Counted from the stretch's first letter, positions 1 through 6,535 are shown. The stretch is 8,815 nucleotides of DNA from Clostridiaceae bacterium (GCA_012511525.1 JAAZFW010000330.1:1-8815), one strand, 5' to 3'. A program made the numbers and translations. Notes: generated from the sequence alone by a model not told the origin.

Positions 1-1
1 C

Positions 2-2029
2 AGCTTCAACGAGATCACCGAGCCGGCCGTCCAGAACGCGGTCAGCCAGCCGCGGCCGATCGACATGAACCTGGTCAACGCCCAGCAGGCCCGGCGCATC
101 CTCGACCGTTTGGTCGGCTATGAGCTCAGCCCGCTGCTCTGGAAAAAAGTCAAGAAAGGCCTGTCAGCCGGCCGCGTCCAATCGGTGGCCACACGGCTTG
201 TCGTTGAGCGTGAGCGCGAAATCGAGGCCTTTAAGCCGGAGGAGTACTGGCTGCTGACCGCCTGGCTGCGCCAGACGGCGTCGGATCCGCTGTTCCGGGC
301 GCGTTATCACGGTGAAATCCGTGACGGCAGCCTGAAAAAGGAAAAGCTGACCAGTCAGGGTGAAACCGAGGCGGTCATCAAAGACCTGGACGGGCGCGAC
401 TTTTCGGTCTGGAACCTTAAGAAGAGCACCCGCCAGCGCCATCCTGCCGCCCCATTCACCACCAGCACGCTGCAGCAGGAGGCCGCCCGCTACCTCGGCT
501 TCACGGCCCGGCGGACGATGAGCGTCGCCCAGCAGCTCTACGAGGGGGTCGAACTGCCGCAAGCCGGCGCGGTCGCCCTGGTCACCTATATCCGCACCGA
601 CTCGGTGCGCGTGTCCGACGAGGCAGGACAGGAGGCGCGCAAGCACATCCTGAACAAATTCGGCGACGATTACCTGCCCCGCACCACCCGCCGCTACAAG
701 AACAAGAACTCGGCTCAGGACGCCCATGAGGCGATCCGGCCGGCCCATTTCGACCTGGAGCCGGACAGCCTCAAGGACCAGCTGTCCTACGACCAGTTCC
801 GGCTCTACCGCCTGATCTGGGACAAGTTCATCGCCTCGCAGATGGCCGCCGCCGTGGTCGACACCGTCACCGCGGACATCGCCGCCGGCAGCCATGTTTT
901 CCGCGCCCAGGGCGAAACGATCCGCTTTCCGGGATACCTGGCCCAGTACGGCGTCCAGTTGGTCGATCAGGAAGCTGAAAAAACAGCCGACGAGGACGCC
1001 GGCGGCAAGGAAAAGCTGCCCGAGCTGCGGGAAGGGGAGACGCTGCTGGCGGACCGGGTGGTTCCGGAACAAAAATTCACCCAACCGCCGCCCCGCTACA
1101 CCGAAGCGACCCTGATCAAGGCCTTGGAAGAAAAGGGGATCGGCCGCCCGTCCACCTACGCGCCGACGGTTTCGACCATCCTGGACCGGTTTTACGTCGA
1201 AAAAGACGGCAAGCACCTGCTGCCGACCGAATTGGGCAAAACCGTGACCGGTTTGCTTGAAGACCACTTCGCCAACATCGTCGACACGACGTTCACAGCC
1301 CGCATGGAAGAGAGCCTCGATACGGTCGAATCTGGCGCGGAAGACTGGGTCGGCATCCTGGACGCCTTCTACCCGGATTTCCACAAGCTGATCGAACAGG
1401 CGTCGACCATCGACCGGGTCAAGATCGCCGACAAGCCGATCGGGGAGAAATGCCCGGAATGCCACGAGGGCGACCTGGTGATTAAAGAAGGGCGTTTTGG
1501 CAAATTCATCGCCTGCTCACGCTACCCGGAATGCCGCTACACGCGCAACATCGAGAACGCCGTCAAGGGCAAGTGCCCGCTGTGCGGTTCGGGCCTGGTC
1601 AGCCGCGTCTCGCGCAAGTACAAGGGCAGCCAGTTCTACACCTGCGACCGCCAGGGGCCGGATCCGGAATGCGGCTTTATCAGCTGGGACATCCCGATCG
1701 AGGGCCGCACCTGCGAGGTCTGCGGTTCCTACATGGTCTGGAAGCGCTACCGCGGCCGCACCTATCCGCGCTGCGGCAACCGCGACTGCCCGACCAACGC
1801 CAAGAAGGAAAAGCCGGCTGAAAACCTTGAAGAGGATCAGGACGCGCCGATTGCGAAAGAGGCAAGTCCGCGTGCTAAAACGACGGCCGCCAAAACCTCA
1901 AGTTCGCGCAGCAAAAAGACGGCGGCAAAAGCAAAACCGGCTGCGGCTAAGAAAACGACGAAAACGACGAAAACCACAAAGGCCACGAAAACCACGAAAA
2001 CCGCGCGCAAGAAGGAATCCGACGCATGA
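2..2029 (+). CDS. topA: DNA topoisomerase I (type IA), 5'-truncated by window edge
   Basis: Relaxes negatively supercoiled DNA by transient single-strand cleavage. The reading frame is open from base 2, giving 675 visible residues. The upstream codons (SFNEITEPAV...) match the conserved TopA core, so the ATG at 65 is internal. The TOPRIM domain, roughly the first 140 residues by comparison with Bacillus TopA, lies outside the window. Counting from the ATG at 65, the catalytic tyrosine is Y175 in VTYIRTDS (nt 587-589). HEAIRP (221-226) and the RYTEATLIKALEEKGIGRPS block (344-363) are intact. Three C4 zinc ribbons follow: C463/C466/C484/C490, C504/C507/C527/C536 and C550/C553/C570/C575. The last ~60 residues are a low-complexity basic tail rich in Lys, Thr and Ala, ending in KTT repeats. 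Basic tails of this kind are known from actinobacterial TopA and are thought to help DNA binding and processivity; that role is inferred here. The stop overlaps the trmFO start (ATGA), so translation is probably coupled. Confidence 0.97.
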   Translation, partial: SFNEITEPAVQNAVSQPRPIDMNLVNAQQARRILDRLVGYELSPLLWKKVKKGLSAGRVQSVATRLVVEREREIEAFKPEEYWLLTAWLRQTASDPLFRARYHGEIRDGSLKKEKLTSQGETEAVIKDLDGRDFSVWNLKKSTRQRHPAAPFTTSTLQQEAARYLGFTARRTMSVAQQLYEGVELPQAGAVALVTYIRTDSVRVSDEAGQEARKHILNKFGDDYLPRTTRRYKNKNSAQDAHEAIRPAHFDLEPDSLKDQLSYDQFRLYRLIWDKFIASQMAAAVVDTVTADIAAGSHVFRAQGETIRFPGYLAQYGVQLVDQEAEKTADEDAGGKEKLPELREGETLLADRVVPEQKFTQPPPRYTEATLIKALEEKGIGRPSTYAPTVSTILDRFYVEKDGKHLLPTELGKTVTGLLEDHFANIVDTTFTARMEESLDTVESGAEDWVGILDAFYPDFHKLIEQASTIDRVKIADKPIGEKCPECHEGDLVIKEGRFGKFIACSRYPECRYTRNIENAVKGKCPLCGSGLVSRVSRKYKGSQFYTCDRQGPDPECGFISWDIPIEGRTCEVCGSYMVWKRYRGRTYPRCGNRDCPTNAKKEKPAENLEEDQDAPIAKEASPRAKTTAAKTSSSRSKKTAAKAKPAAAKKTTKTTKTTKATKTTKTARKKESDA
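1952..2002 (+). repeat. 9-bp tandem repeat encoding the Lys-Thr-Thr tail of TopA
   Basis: An imperfect 9-bp period (AAA ACG ACG, drifting to AAA ACC ACG and similar) runs for between five and six units in frame with topA. It encodes KTTKTTKTTKATKTTKT. Variation between ACG, ACC, ACA and GCC codons shows the array is not freshly expanded. Its length could vary between strains by slippage without breaking the frame, because the unit is a multiple of three. Confidence 0.8.
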
Positions 2030-3423
2030 CGCTCCGCCAAGTCCAGGTCGTCGGCGCCGGACTGGCAGGCTGTGAAGCCGCCTGGCAGCTGGCCTGCCGG
2101 GACGTCCCGGTTACGCTGACCGAAATGAAGCCGGTCCAGATGAGCCCGGCCCACCATCTGCCGACCCTCTCCGAGCTGGTCTGCAGCAATTCGCTGCGGG
2201 CGGCGCGGCTGGAAAACGCGGTCGGACTGCTTAAGGAAGAGATGCGCCGGCTCGGGTCGCTGATCATCGATTGCGCCGACCAGTCGGCCCTGCCCGCAGG
2301 CGGCGCCCTGGCGGTCGATCGCGAGCAGTTCTCGCGCTTGGTCACGCAAAGGATTGACGCGCATCCTTTGATTTCTCGTGTCTGTGCCCGCGCCGACGCC
2401 ATTCCGGATGACGAACTGGTGATCGTCGCCACAGGCCCGCTGACCGACAGTACCTTTTTCGACGCGATCAACAGCGCCCTCGGCACGACACCGCTGCATT
2501 TTTTCGACGCCGCCGCGCCGATTGTCGAAGCTGACTCCGTCGACATGTCTATTGCTTTCCGTCAGTCGCGCTACGGAAGGGGCGGGGACGACTACATCAA
2601 CTGCCCGCTCGATGAGGCCGAGTACGACGCGTTCTGGCAGGCCTTGACCTCGGCCCGGACTGCTGATGTGCACGATTTCGACCGCCGCCAGATCTTCGAA
2701 GGCTGCATGCCGATCGAGATCATGGCCGCGCGCGGCCGCGACACGATCCGCTTCGGCCCGCTCAAACCGGTCGGCCTGACCGACCCGCGCACCGGACGCG
2801 AACCCTACGCCTGCGTCCAGCTGCGCCAGGACAACCACGCCGCCAGCCTCTACAACCTGGTCGGTTTCCAGACCCGGCTGGCCTTTCCCGAGCAGCAGCG
2901 CGTTTTCCGCCTGATCCCCGGTCTCGAACAAGCCGTGTTCGTCCGTTATGGCGTCATGCACCGCAACACCTACTTGCCGTCGCCCCAGGTGCTGGATGCC
3001 GACTACAGTGTGCGTCAGCGCGAAGGCCTCTATTTTGCCGGCCAGATCACCGGCGTCGAAGGCTATGTCGAATCGGCCGCGTCCGGCCTTGTCGCCGGCT
3101 GGCAGGCCGCCCTGCAATATTCCGGTTTAAGCCGGCCGGAGCGGCTGGCCCGGCTGCCCGGAAACCAGACGGTGATCGGTTCCCTGGGCGACTACATTTC
3201 AGACGAGCGTATCCGCCATTTCCAGCCGATGAACGCCAATTTCGGCCTGGTCGCCGATCTGGAGGAAAAGGGCCGGATAAAAAAAGAGGTTCGGCTGCGC
3301 CTGATGATCGAGCGGTCCCTGGCCAGAATCGACCAGCTGGCGGCCGAAGACCATCTCCGTTCACGTTTCGTTCACAAATCTGACGGGATTTCGATGCATC
3401 CGGAGCCGTATAATAACGTATAA
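2026..3423 (+). CDS. trmFO: Methylenetetrahydrofolate--tRNA-(uracil-5-)-methyltransferase
   Basis: FAD- and folate-dependent enzyme (formerly Gid) that makes 5-methyluridine at position 54 of the tRNA T-loop, using 5,10-methylene-THF as carbon donor and reduced FAD as reductant. The 465-residue product begins with a dinucleotide-binding fold, VVGAGLAGCEAAWQLA (residues 8-23, GxGxxG at 10-15). It continues with the family signature ELVCSNSLR (50-58) and NAVGLLKEEMRRL (64-76). C53 and C227 (in FEGCMPIE) match the two catalytic-site cysteines known in Bacillus TrmFO (C53, C226). GQITGVEGYVESAASGLVAG, the C-terminal FAD-contact segment, is present. The start is fixed by the 4-bp ATGA overlap with topA and an AAGGA (2012-2016) nine bases upstream. 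topA–trmFO adjacency is common in Bacillota. The final residues (HPEPYNNV) look atypical and are encoded by an AT-rich stretch that may double as a promoter. At 465 residues it is slightly longer than Bacillus TrmFO (about 435). Confidence 0.96.
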   Translation: MTLRQVQVVGAGLAGCEAAWQLACRDVPVTLTEMKPVQMSPAHHLPTLSELVCSNSLRAARLENAVGLLKEEMRRLGSLIIDCADQSALPAGGALAVDREQFSRLVTQRIDAHPLISRVCARADAIPDDELVIVATGPLTDSTFFDAINSALGTTPLHFFDAAAPIVEADSVDMSIAFRQSRYGRGGDDYINCPLDEAEYDAFWQALTSARTADVHDFDRRQIFEGCMPIEIMAARGRDTIRFGPLKPVGLTDPRTGREPYACVQLRQDNHAASLYNLVGFQTRLAFPEQQRVFRLIPGLEQAVFVRYGVMHRNTYLPSPQVLDADYSVRQREGLYFAGQITGVEGYVESAASGLVAGWQAALQYSGLSRPERLARLPGNQTVIGSLGDYISDERIRHFQPMNANFGLVADLEEKGRIKKEVRLRLMIERSLARIDQLAAEDHLRSRFVHKSDGISMHPEPYNNV

Positions 3424-3424
3424 T
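3409..3424 (+). promoter_or_regulatory. Twin TATAAT boxes, candidate promoter for the YesL-like gene
   Basis: Two perfect TATAAT hexamers lie exactly 10 bp apart (3409-3414 and 3419-3424) in an abrupt AT-rich patch across the end of trmFO. No convincing -35 hexamer is seen at 16-18 bp from either, and neither has an extended TGn. It may be a weak or activator-dependent promoter for the gene at 3487, or simply the chance outcome of a Tyr-Asn-Asn-Val-stop codon string. Position ahead of a well-formed ribosome binding site favours a promoter. Confidence 0.35.
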
Positions 3425-3441
3425 AATATCGCCTGGGCGCG

Positions 3442-3455
3442 GGACCGCAGGGTCC
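3442..3455 (+). other. Small hairpin in the leader of the YesL-like gene
   Basis: GGACC (3442-3446) and GGTCC (3451-3455) form a perfect 5-bp stem with a GCAG loop. It sits 17 bases before the Shine-Dalgarno stretch and has no T-tract, so it is not a terminator. It would be near the 5' end of a transcript started at the TATAAT boxes. Function is unknown and chance is possible in GC-rich DNA. Confidence 0.3.
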
Positions 3456-3486
3456 ATCGGACGCAGCCGGGCGGGGAGGACCATTC

Positions 3487-4548
3487 ATGGCAGGTTTTTT
3501 CGGTTTGTTTGACTATACCAAGGAAGGGCCGGGTGTTTACCCGGATGAACCGCCCAAGGGGCCGTTTGCCCTCTTCTTTTCCATCCTGGGGCGAAAATTC
3601 TGGAAGATCGTGACGATCAACCTGATGTACATCCTGTTCAGCCTGCCGGCTTTCCTGGTCGCCTTTTTCGGCGCCTCGTTTGTCGTCCAGGCCTTTTTCC
3701 CGGCCCTGACGCCGGAATTGCTGGCCGAGATGTTCGAAAAATCGGGGCTGCCGCTCCAGGAGGGCATTTCCTTTATCGATTTCGCCAATGTCCAGATCCT
3801 GCAGCTCTACATCCTGGTTGCCATGCTGCTGGTCGGGCTGCATCTTCTGATCGTCGGCCCGGTGCACGCCGGCATCGTCTACATCCTGCGCAACTATTCG
3901 CGCGAGGAGCACGCCTTTGTCTGGATGGATTTCAAGGAGCACGCCCGCAAGAACCTGCGCCAGTCCCTGATCGCATCCGGGATCAGCCTCCTGTTCACGG
4001 TGCTTTTCGTGATCAACTACGCCTTTTACAACACCAACCTGGTGCTGGGCAGCGACATCCTGCGTGTGATCTTGCAGACGATCATCGTGATCCTCTTCCT
4101 GCTCTGGTGCATGATCCAGATCTATCTCTACCCCATGATGGTCACCTTCGACTTGAAGCTCAAGCCGCTGCTGCGCAACTGCCTGCTGTTTTCGATTCTG
4201 CGATTGCCGCTCAATTTGCTCATCCTTTTGGTCAGCTTTATCGTCCTGTTCCTGGTTCCCGGCGTGCTGCTCTTTTTGGGCTACGGCATCTCTGTTTTGG
4301 CCGCGTTCCTTTGGTACCTCTTTTTCGCCATCGGGTTCAACGTCTTCATGACGACGTTCTTCGCCTATCGCGCGATCGACAAGCACATGCTCTCACGTCT
4401 GCGGGCCGCCGAATCGCTCAATGAAGAAGACGCTGAGGAGACTGAAGAAGCGCAAGCAGAAGATGCGGATGAGGACGAAGAGGAAAGCGAAAAGCCGGAA
4501 GAGGAAGACGACAAGGGCCTGGTCCGGTCGCCGTCCGGCGCCCGTTAG
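3487..4548 (+). CDS. DUF624/YesL-like integral membrane protein with acidic C-terminal tail
   Basis: A 353-residue polytopic membrane protein. The N-terminus (MAGFFGLFDYTKEGPGVYPDEPPKGPF) is soluble, then a basic stretch (GRKFWK, 35-40) precedes the first helix. Hydrophobic segments are near 43-70, 104-128, 161-183, 192-217, 231-260 and 262-293, so six helices are likely. The central block GPVHAGIVYILRNYSREEHAFVWMDFKEHARKNLRQSL (124-161) is the conserved core I recognise from the YesL/DUF624 family. Members are often found near carbohydrate-uptake genes; their biochemical function is not established. After the last helix, residues 309-343 are almost entirely Glu, Asp and Ala, a strongly negative and probably disordered tail. 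The start is clear: GGGGAGGA (3473-3480) lies six bases before the ATG. It is 63 bp downstream of trmFO and has its own terminator, so it could be the end of a topA–trmFO operon or a separate unit. Nothing in the neighbourhood points to a substrate. Confidence 0.82.
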   Translation: MAGFFGLFDYTKEGPGVYPDEPPKGPFALFFSILGRKFWKIVTINLMYILFSLPAFLVAFFGASFVVQAFFPALTPELLAEMFEKSGLPLQEGISFIDFANVQILQLYILVAMLLVGLHLLIVGPVHAGIVYILRNYSREEHAFVWMDFKEHARKNLRQSLIASGISLLFTVLFVINYAFYNTNLVLGSDILRVILQTIIVILFLLWCMIQIYLYPMMVTFDLKLKPLLRNCLLFSILRLPLNLLILLVSFIVLFLVPGVLLFLGYGISVLAAFLWYLFFAIGFNVFMTTFFAYRAIDKHMLSRLRAAESLNEEDAEETEEAQAEDADEDEEESEKPEEEDDKGLVRSPSGAR

Positions 4549-4557
4549 GCGCGTATC

Positions 4558-4584
4558 ACAAACATGCCCTGAATCCGGGTTTGT
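4558..4584 (+). other. Weak inverted repeat after the YesL-like gene
   Basis: ACAAAC (4558-4563) and GTTTGT (4579-4584) are complementary, with a 15-base interior containing CCC and GGG. No T-tract follows. It may be a minor 3'-UTR structure upstream of the real terminator. Low significance. Confidence 0.25.
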
Positions 4585-4598
4585 TGCATAACAGTAAA

Positions 4599-4640
4599 GA
4601 GCGGGCGCCGCTGATCGTAGCGGCGCTCGCTTTTTCGTTT
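4599..4640 (+). terminator. Strong Rho-independent terminator of the YesL-like gene
   Basis: The arms 4601-4612 and 4619-4630 form a 12-bp stem (GCGGGCGCCGCT with AGCGGCGCTCGC, including one G-U pair) around a GATCGT loop. It is followed at once by TTTTTCGTTT. This is a textbook intrinsic terminator for plus-strand transcription. Read on the minus strand the stem is the same, but only a broken T-run (TCTTTACTGTT) follows, so it could act weakly on dapB transcripts too. No better dapB terminator is visible. Confidence 0.92.
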
Positions 4641-4747
4641 CTTAGTGACTGTTCATCAATACGCAGCTCTATAGGTTCTCCGAGAGATTGATCAGACTCG
4701 TCAATCTCTCGATGAAAAGAGCTGCTAATTTCTTAACAGTCCCTTAG
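4641..4747. repeat. 107-bp palindromic MITE-like repeat, long copy
   Basis: The whole segment is an imperfect palindrome. The outer 30 bases at each end match as inverted repeats at 23 of 30 positions, including GACTGTT (4647-4653) with AACAGTC (4735-4741), and a perfect GCAGCTCT (4663-4670) with AGAGCTGC (4718-4725). Inside, CGAGAGATTGA (4681-4691) and TCAATCTCTCG (4701-4711) form a perfect 11-bp stem with a 9-base loop. CTTAG occurs in direct orientation at both edges (4641-4645, 4743-4747), which may be a target-site duplication. A second, deleted copy lies at 5550-5599. No protein is encoded. It starts right after the T-tract of the upstream terminator and ends 13 bp from the dapB stop. 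Small size, terminal inverted repeats, bordering direct repeats and multiple copies fit a non-autonomous miniature transposable element. A structured RNA or attenuator role cannot be excluded. Confidence 0.75.
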
Positions 4748-4760
4748 TCGAGCGTTTTTT

Positions 4761-5528
4761 TCAGCGGCGCTGTTCGGCCACGATGTCGGCCATGGAGTAC
4801 ATGCCAGCCGGCTTGCCGGCCAGGAACAAGGCCGCCGCCAGGGCACCGCGTGCGAAAATGGCACGCGACTGGGCGCTGTGGCGGATCTCGATCGTCTCCT
4901 CGGGGCCGGCGAACAGCACGGTGTGCTCGCCGACGATCGTGCCGCCTCGCACGGCATGGATGCCCAGCTCGCCGGCCTGTCGTTTCTGGCGAACCTGGCT
5001 GCGGTCCGTCACCAGGTGCAGGGCGCCGTCGAGCGCCTGGTTCAGCTGGTCGGCGATCATCAGGGCGGTGCCGGACGGCGCGTCGACTTTCTGGTTGTGG
5101 TGGGCTTCGATGATCTCGATGTCAAAGCCGGGATAGAGCAGCTTGGCAGCCTGGCGGGCCAGATCGATCAGCAAATTGACACCCAGTGACATGTTGGCCG
5201 ATACGAAGACCGGCGCAGCGGCGGACAGCTGCTGGAGACGCTCCCGCAGTTCCTGGTCCAGGCCCGTCGTGCAGATCACGGACGGACAGGCCCGCTGTTC
5301 GATCAGGTTAAAAAGGCGCGGCAGGGCGGCCGGACTGGAAAAGTCGACCAGGACGTCGAACGGGTCCCGGCACGCGGCCGGGTCGGTGTAGATCGGGAAG
5401 GGAGCGGTCGGATCCGCGGCCAGATCCGAACCGGCCGCGATGCGGATATCGTCGCGTCCGGATGCGATTTCCCGGATGGTCCGCCCCATGCGGCCGTTGC
5501 AGCCGTTCAGGAAAAGATGACAGGTCAT
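4761..5528 (-). CDS. dapB: 4-hydroxy-tetrahydrodipicolinate reductase
   Basis: Reduces the DapA product to tetrahydrodipicolinate with NAD(P)H, the second committed step of diaminopimelate/lysine synthesis, in the cytoplasm. The 255-residue product has the N-terminal nucleotide-binding motif FLNGCNGRMGRTI (6-18) and VDFSSPAAL (61-69). It also has CTTGL (86-90), the hinge motif VSANMSLGVNLL (109-120) and the catalytic signature EIIEAHHNQKVDAPSGTALMI (138-158). H143/H144 and K147 correspond to the E. coli catalytic residues H159/H160 and K163. The length is normal for the family's shorter, Bacillota-type forms. The ATG is preceded by AAAGGA (5538-5543 on the complement) with a nine-base spacer. 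It lies 67 bp downstream of dapA on the same strand, so co-transcription is likely. The intergenic gap is mostly occupied by the 50-bp repeat at 5550-5599, which any dapA–dapB mRNA would carry. Confidence 0.97.
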   Translation of the reverse strand: MTCHLFLNGCNGRMGRTIREIASGRDDIRIAAGSDLAADPTAPFPIYTDPAACRDPFDVLVDFSSPAALPRLFNLIEQRACPSVICTTGLDQELRERLQQLSAAAPVFVSANMSLGVNLLIDLARQAAKLLYPGFDIEIIEAHHNQKVDAPSGTALMIADQLNQALDGALHLVTDRSQVRQKRQAGELGIHAVRGGTIVGEHTVLFAGPEETIEIRHSAQSRAIFARGALAAALFLAGKPAGMYSMADIVAEQRR

Positions 5529-5549
5529 GCTCGTGGTCCTTTCGTGCGG

Positions 5550-5599
5550 CTTAGCGACTATTCATCAATAAGCAGCTCTTTTCTTTACAGTCACCTTAG
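5550..5599. repeat. 50-bp internally deleted copy of the palindromic repeat, between dapA and dapB
   Basis: Bases 5550-5579 match 4641-4670 of the long copy at 27 of 30 positions, in the same orientation, sharing TTCATCAATA and GCAGCTCT. Bases 5580-5599 match 4729-4747 with one substitution and one inserted base (TTTCTT, ACAGTC, CCTTAG shared). The 58-bp core (4671-4728) is missing. CTTAG again bounds both ends in direct orientation. The ends can still pair partly (GTGACTGT with ATAGTCGC on the minus strand, with G-U pairs). The element overlaps the dapA stop codon: TTA at 5596-5598 is the complement of TAA. It stops 8 bp before the dapB Shine-Dalgarno stretch. Confidence 0.75.
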
Positions 5600-6480
5600 C
5601 TGATCAGGTTGTAGCATCGCAGCGTCTTTTCGATCAGGGCCAGGCTGGCCGGTGACGGTTCGCAGAGCGGCATGCGGCAGGGGCCGACGTGCATGCCCAT
5701 CAGGTTCATCGCCGCCTTGATCGGGATCGGGTTGACCTCGCAGAACATCGCCTTGACCAGCGGAACCAAATCGAGCTGGCGCTTAGTCGCCTCGGCCGTG
5801 TCGCCGCGCTGCCAGGCCGCGACCATCTCGTGGGTCAGGCGGGGCACAATGTTGGCGATCACCGAGATGACACCCAGCCCGCCATAGGAAAGCAGGGGCA
5901 GGACCAGGCCGTCTTCGCCGGAATAGAGGTTGAGTGCGTCGCCGCACAGGTGGGCCACCTCGCCGGCCTGCTCGATATGGCATTCCTTGACGCCGTTGAT
6001 CGAGGGCAGTTCCGCCAGGCGAGCCAGCGTGTCGGGATTGATGTTGAGGTTGGTGCGGCTGGGGACGTTGTACAGGATGATCGGCAAATCGACAGCATCG
6101 GCGATCGCTTTGAAATGCAAGTACAGGCCCTGCTGGGTGGTCTTGTTGTAGTACGGGGTGACGCTGAGCAGGCCGTCGACGCCCAGCTTGGCGGCCTTCT
6201 GGCTCAGCTCGATCGCGTGGCGGGTGTCGTTGCTGCCGGCACCGGCGATAACCGGGACACGGTGGTTGACCACCTTGACGACATGGCGGACAGCGGCCAG
6301 GTGCTCCTCGTCCGGCATCGTCGACGCTTCGCCGGTCGTTCCGGCGATCACGATGCAGTCGGTCTTCTGGTCGATATGCCAGTCGCACAACTCCGCCAGC
6401 TTGTTGAAATCGACGCCATCAGCGGTGAAGGGCGTGACGATGGCTACCGCAGAACCGCGAAAAATAGGTTTTTTCATCAT
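5596..6480 (-). CDS. dapA: 4-hydroxy-tetrahydrodipicolinate synthase
   Basis: Class I aldolase-type lyase that condenses pyruvate with aspartate semialdehyde, the entry step to the diaminopimelate/lysine pathway. Numbering from the ATG at 6480 (294 residues), the family motifs are complete: GTTGEAST (47-54, with T48/T49), TPYYNKTTQQGLYLHF (108-123, Y110/Y111), ILYNVPSRTN (135-144, Y137 and R142) and the Schiff-base lysine K165 in INGVKECHI. The start is set by GGAGG (complement of 6487-6491) six bases before ATGATG; either of the two adjacent ATGs could be used (6480 or 6477). An in-frame extension to 6570 has no ribosome site and no homology to DapA N-termini. An extended -10 promoter lies upstream (6566-6595). 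The stop codon falls inside the border of the 50-bp repeat. It is followed by dapB on the same strand, consistent with a two-gene operon. Confidence 0.97.
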   Translation of the reverse strand: MMKKPIFRGSAVAIVTPFTADGVDFNKLAELCDWHIDQKTDCIVIAGTTGEASTMPDEEHLAAVRHVVKVVNHRVPVIAGAGSNDTRHAIELSQKAAKLGVDGLLSVTPYYNKTTQQGLYLHFKAIADAVDLPIILYNVPSRTNLNINPDTLARLAELPSINGVKECHIEQAGEVAHLCGDALNLYSGEDGLVLPLLSYGGLGVISVIANIVPRLTHEMVAAWQRGDTAEATKRQLDLVPLVKAMFCEVNPIPIKAAMNLMGMHVGPCRMPLCEPSPASLALIEKTLRCYNLIS

Positions 6481-6518
6481 GGATTTCCTCCAGGTCGGGA
6501 TTCGCTGCGAGCCGTCAT
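6477..6518 (-). other. Possible 13-codon upstream ORF in the dapA leader
   Basis: An ATG (complement of 6516-6518) opens a frame encoding MTARSESRPGGNP, whose TGA overlaps the dapA start region (CCATGATG). This geometry would allow translational coupling. However, no Shine-Dalgarno sequence precedes the ATG and the peptide has no lysine codons, so it does not resemble an amino-acid attenuator. It is recorded because of its exact overlap, not because translation is supported. Confidence 0.2.
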
Positions 6519-6535
6519 GGCCGGATGCGGCTTCG

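Noticed and set aside
164..1465. 433-codon open frame antisense to topA
   Set aside because: Long antisense frames are expected opposite GC-rich genes. The translation has no recognisable domain, and the opposite strand encodes an unmistakable TopA.
1837..3117. 426-codon open frame antisense to topA/trmFO
   Set aside because: It spans the junction of two well-supported genes, has a biased composition typical of a shadow frame, and has no credible ribosome site.
3424..3486. T-box or other riboswitch before the YesL-like gene
   Set aside because: Only one 5-bp hairpin is present; the 63-bp gap is too short and lacks the T-box consensus and an antiterminator.
4549..4760. Small gene in the gap between the YesL-like gene and dapB
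   Set aside because: The space is fully explained by a terminator and the palindromic repeat; no start codon with a ribosome site opens a plausible frame.
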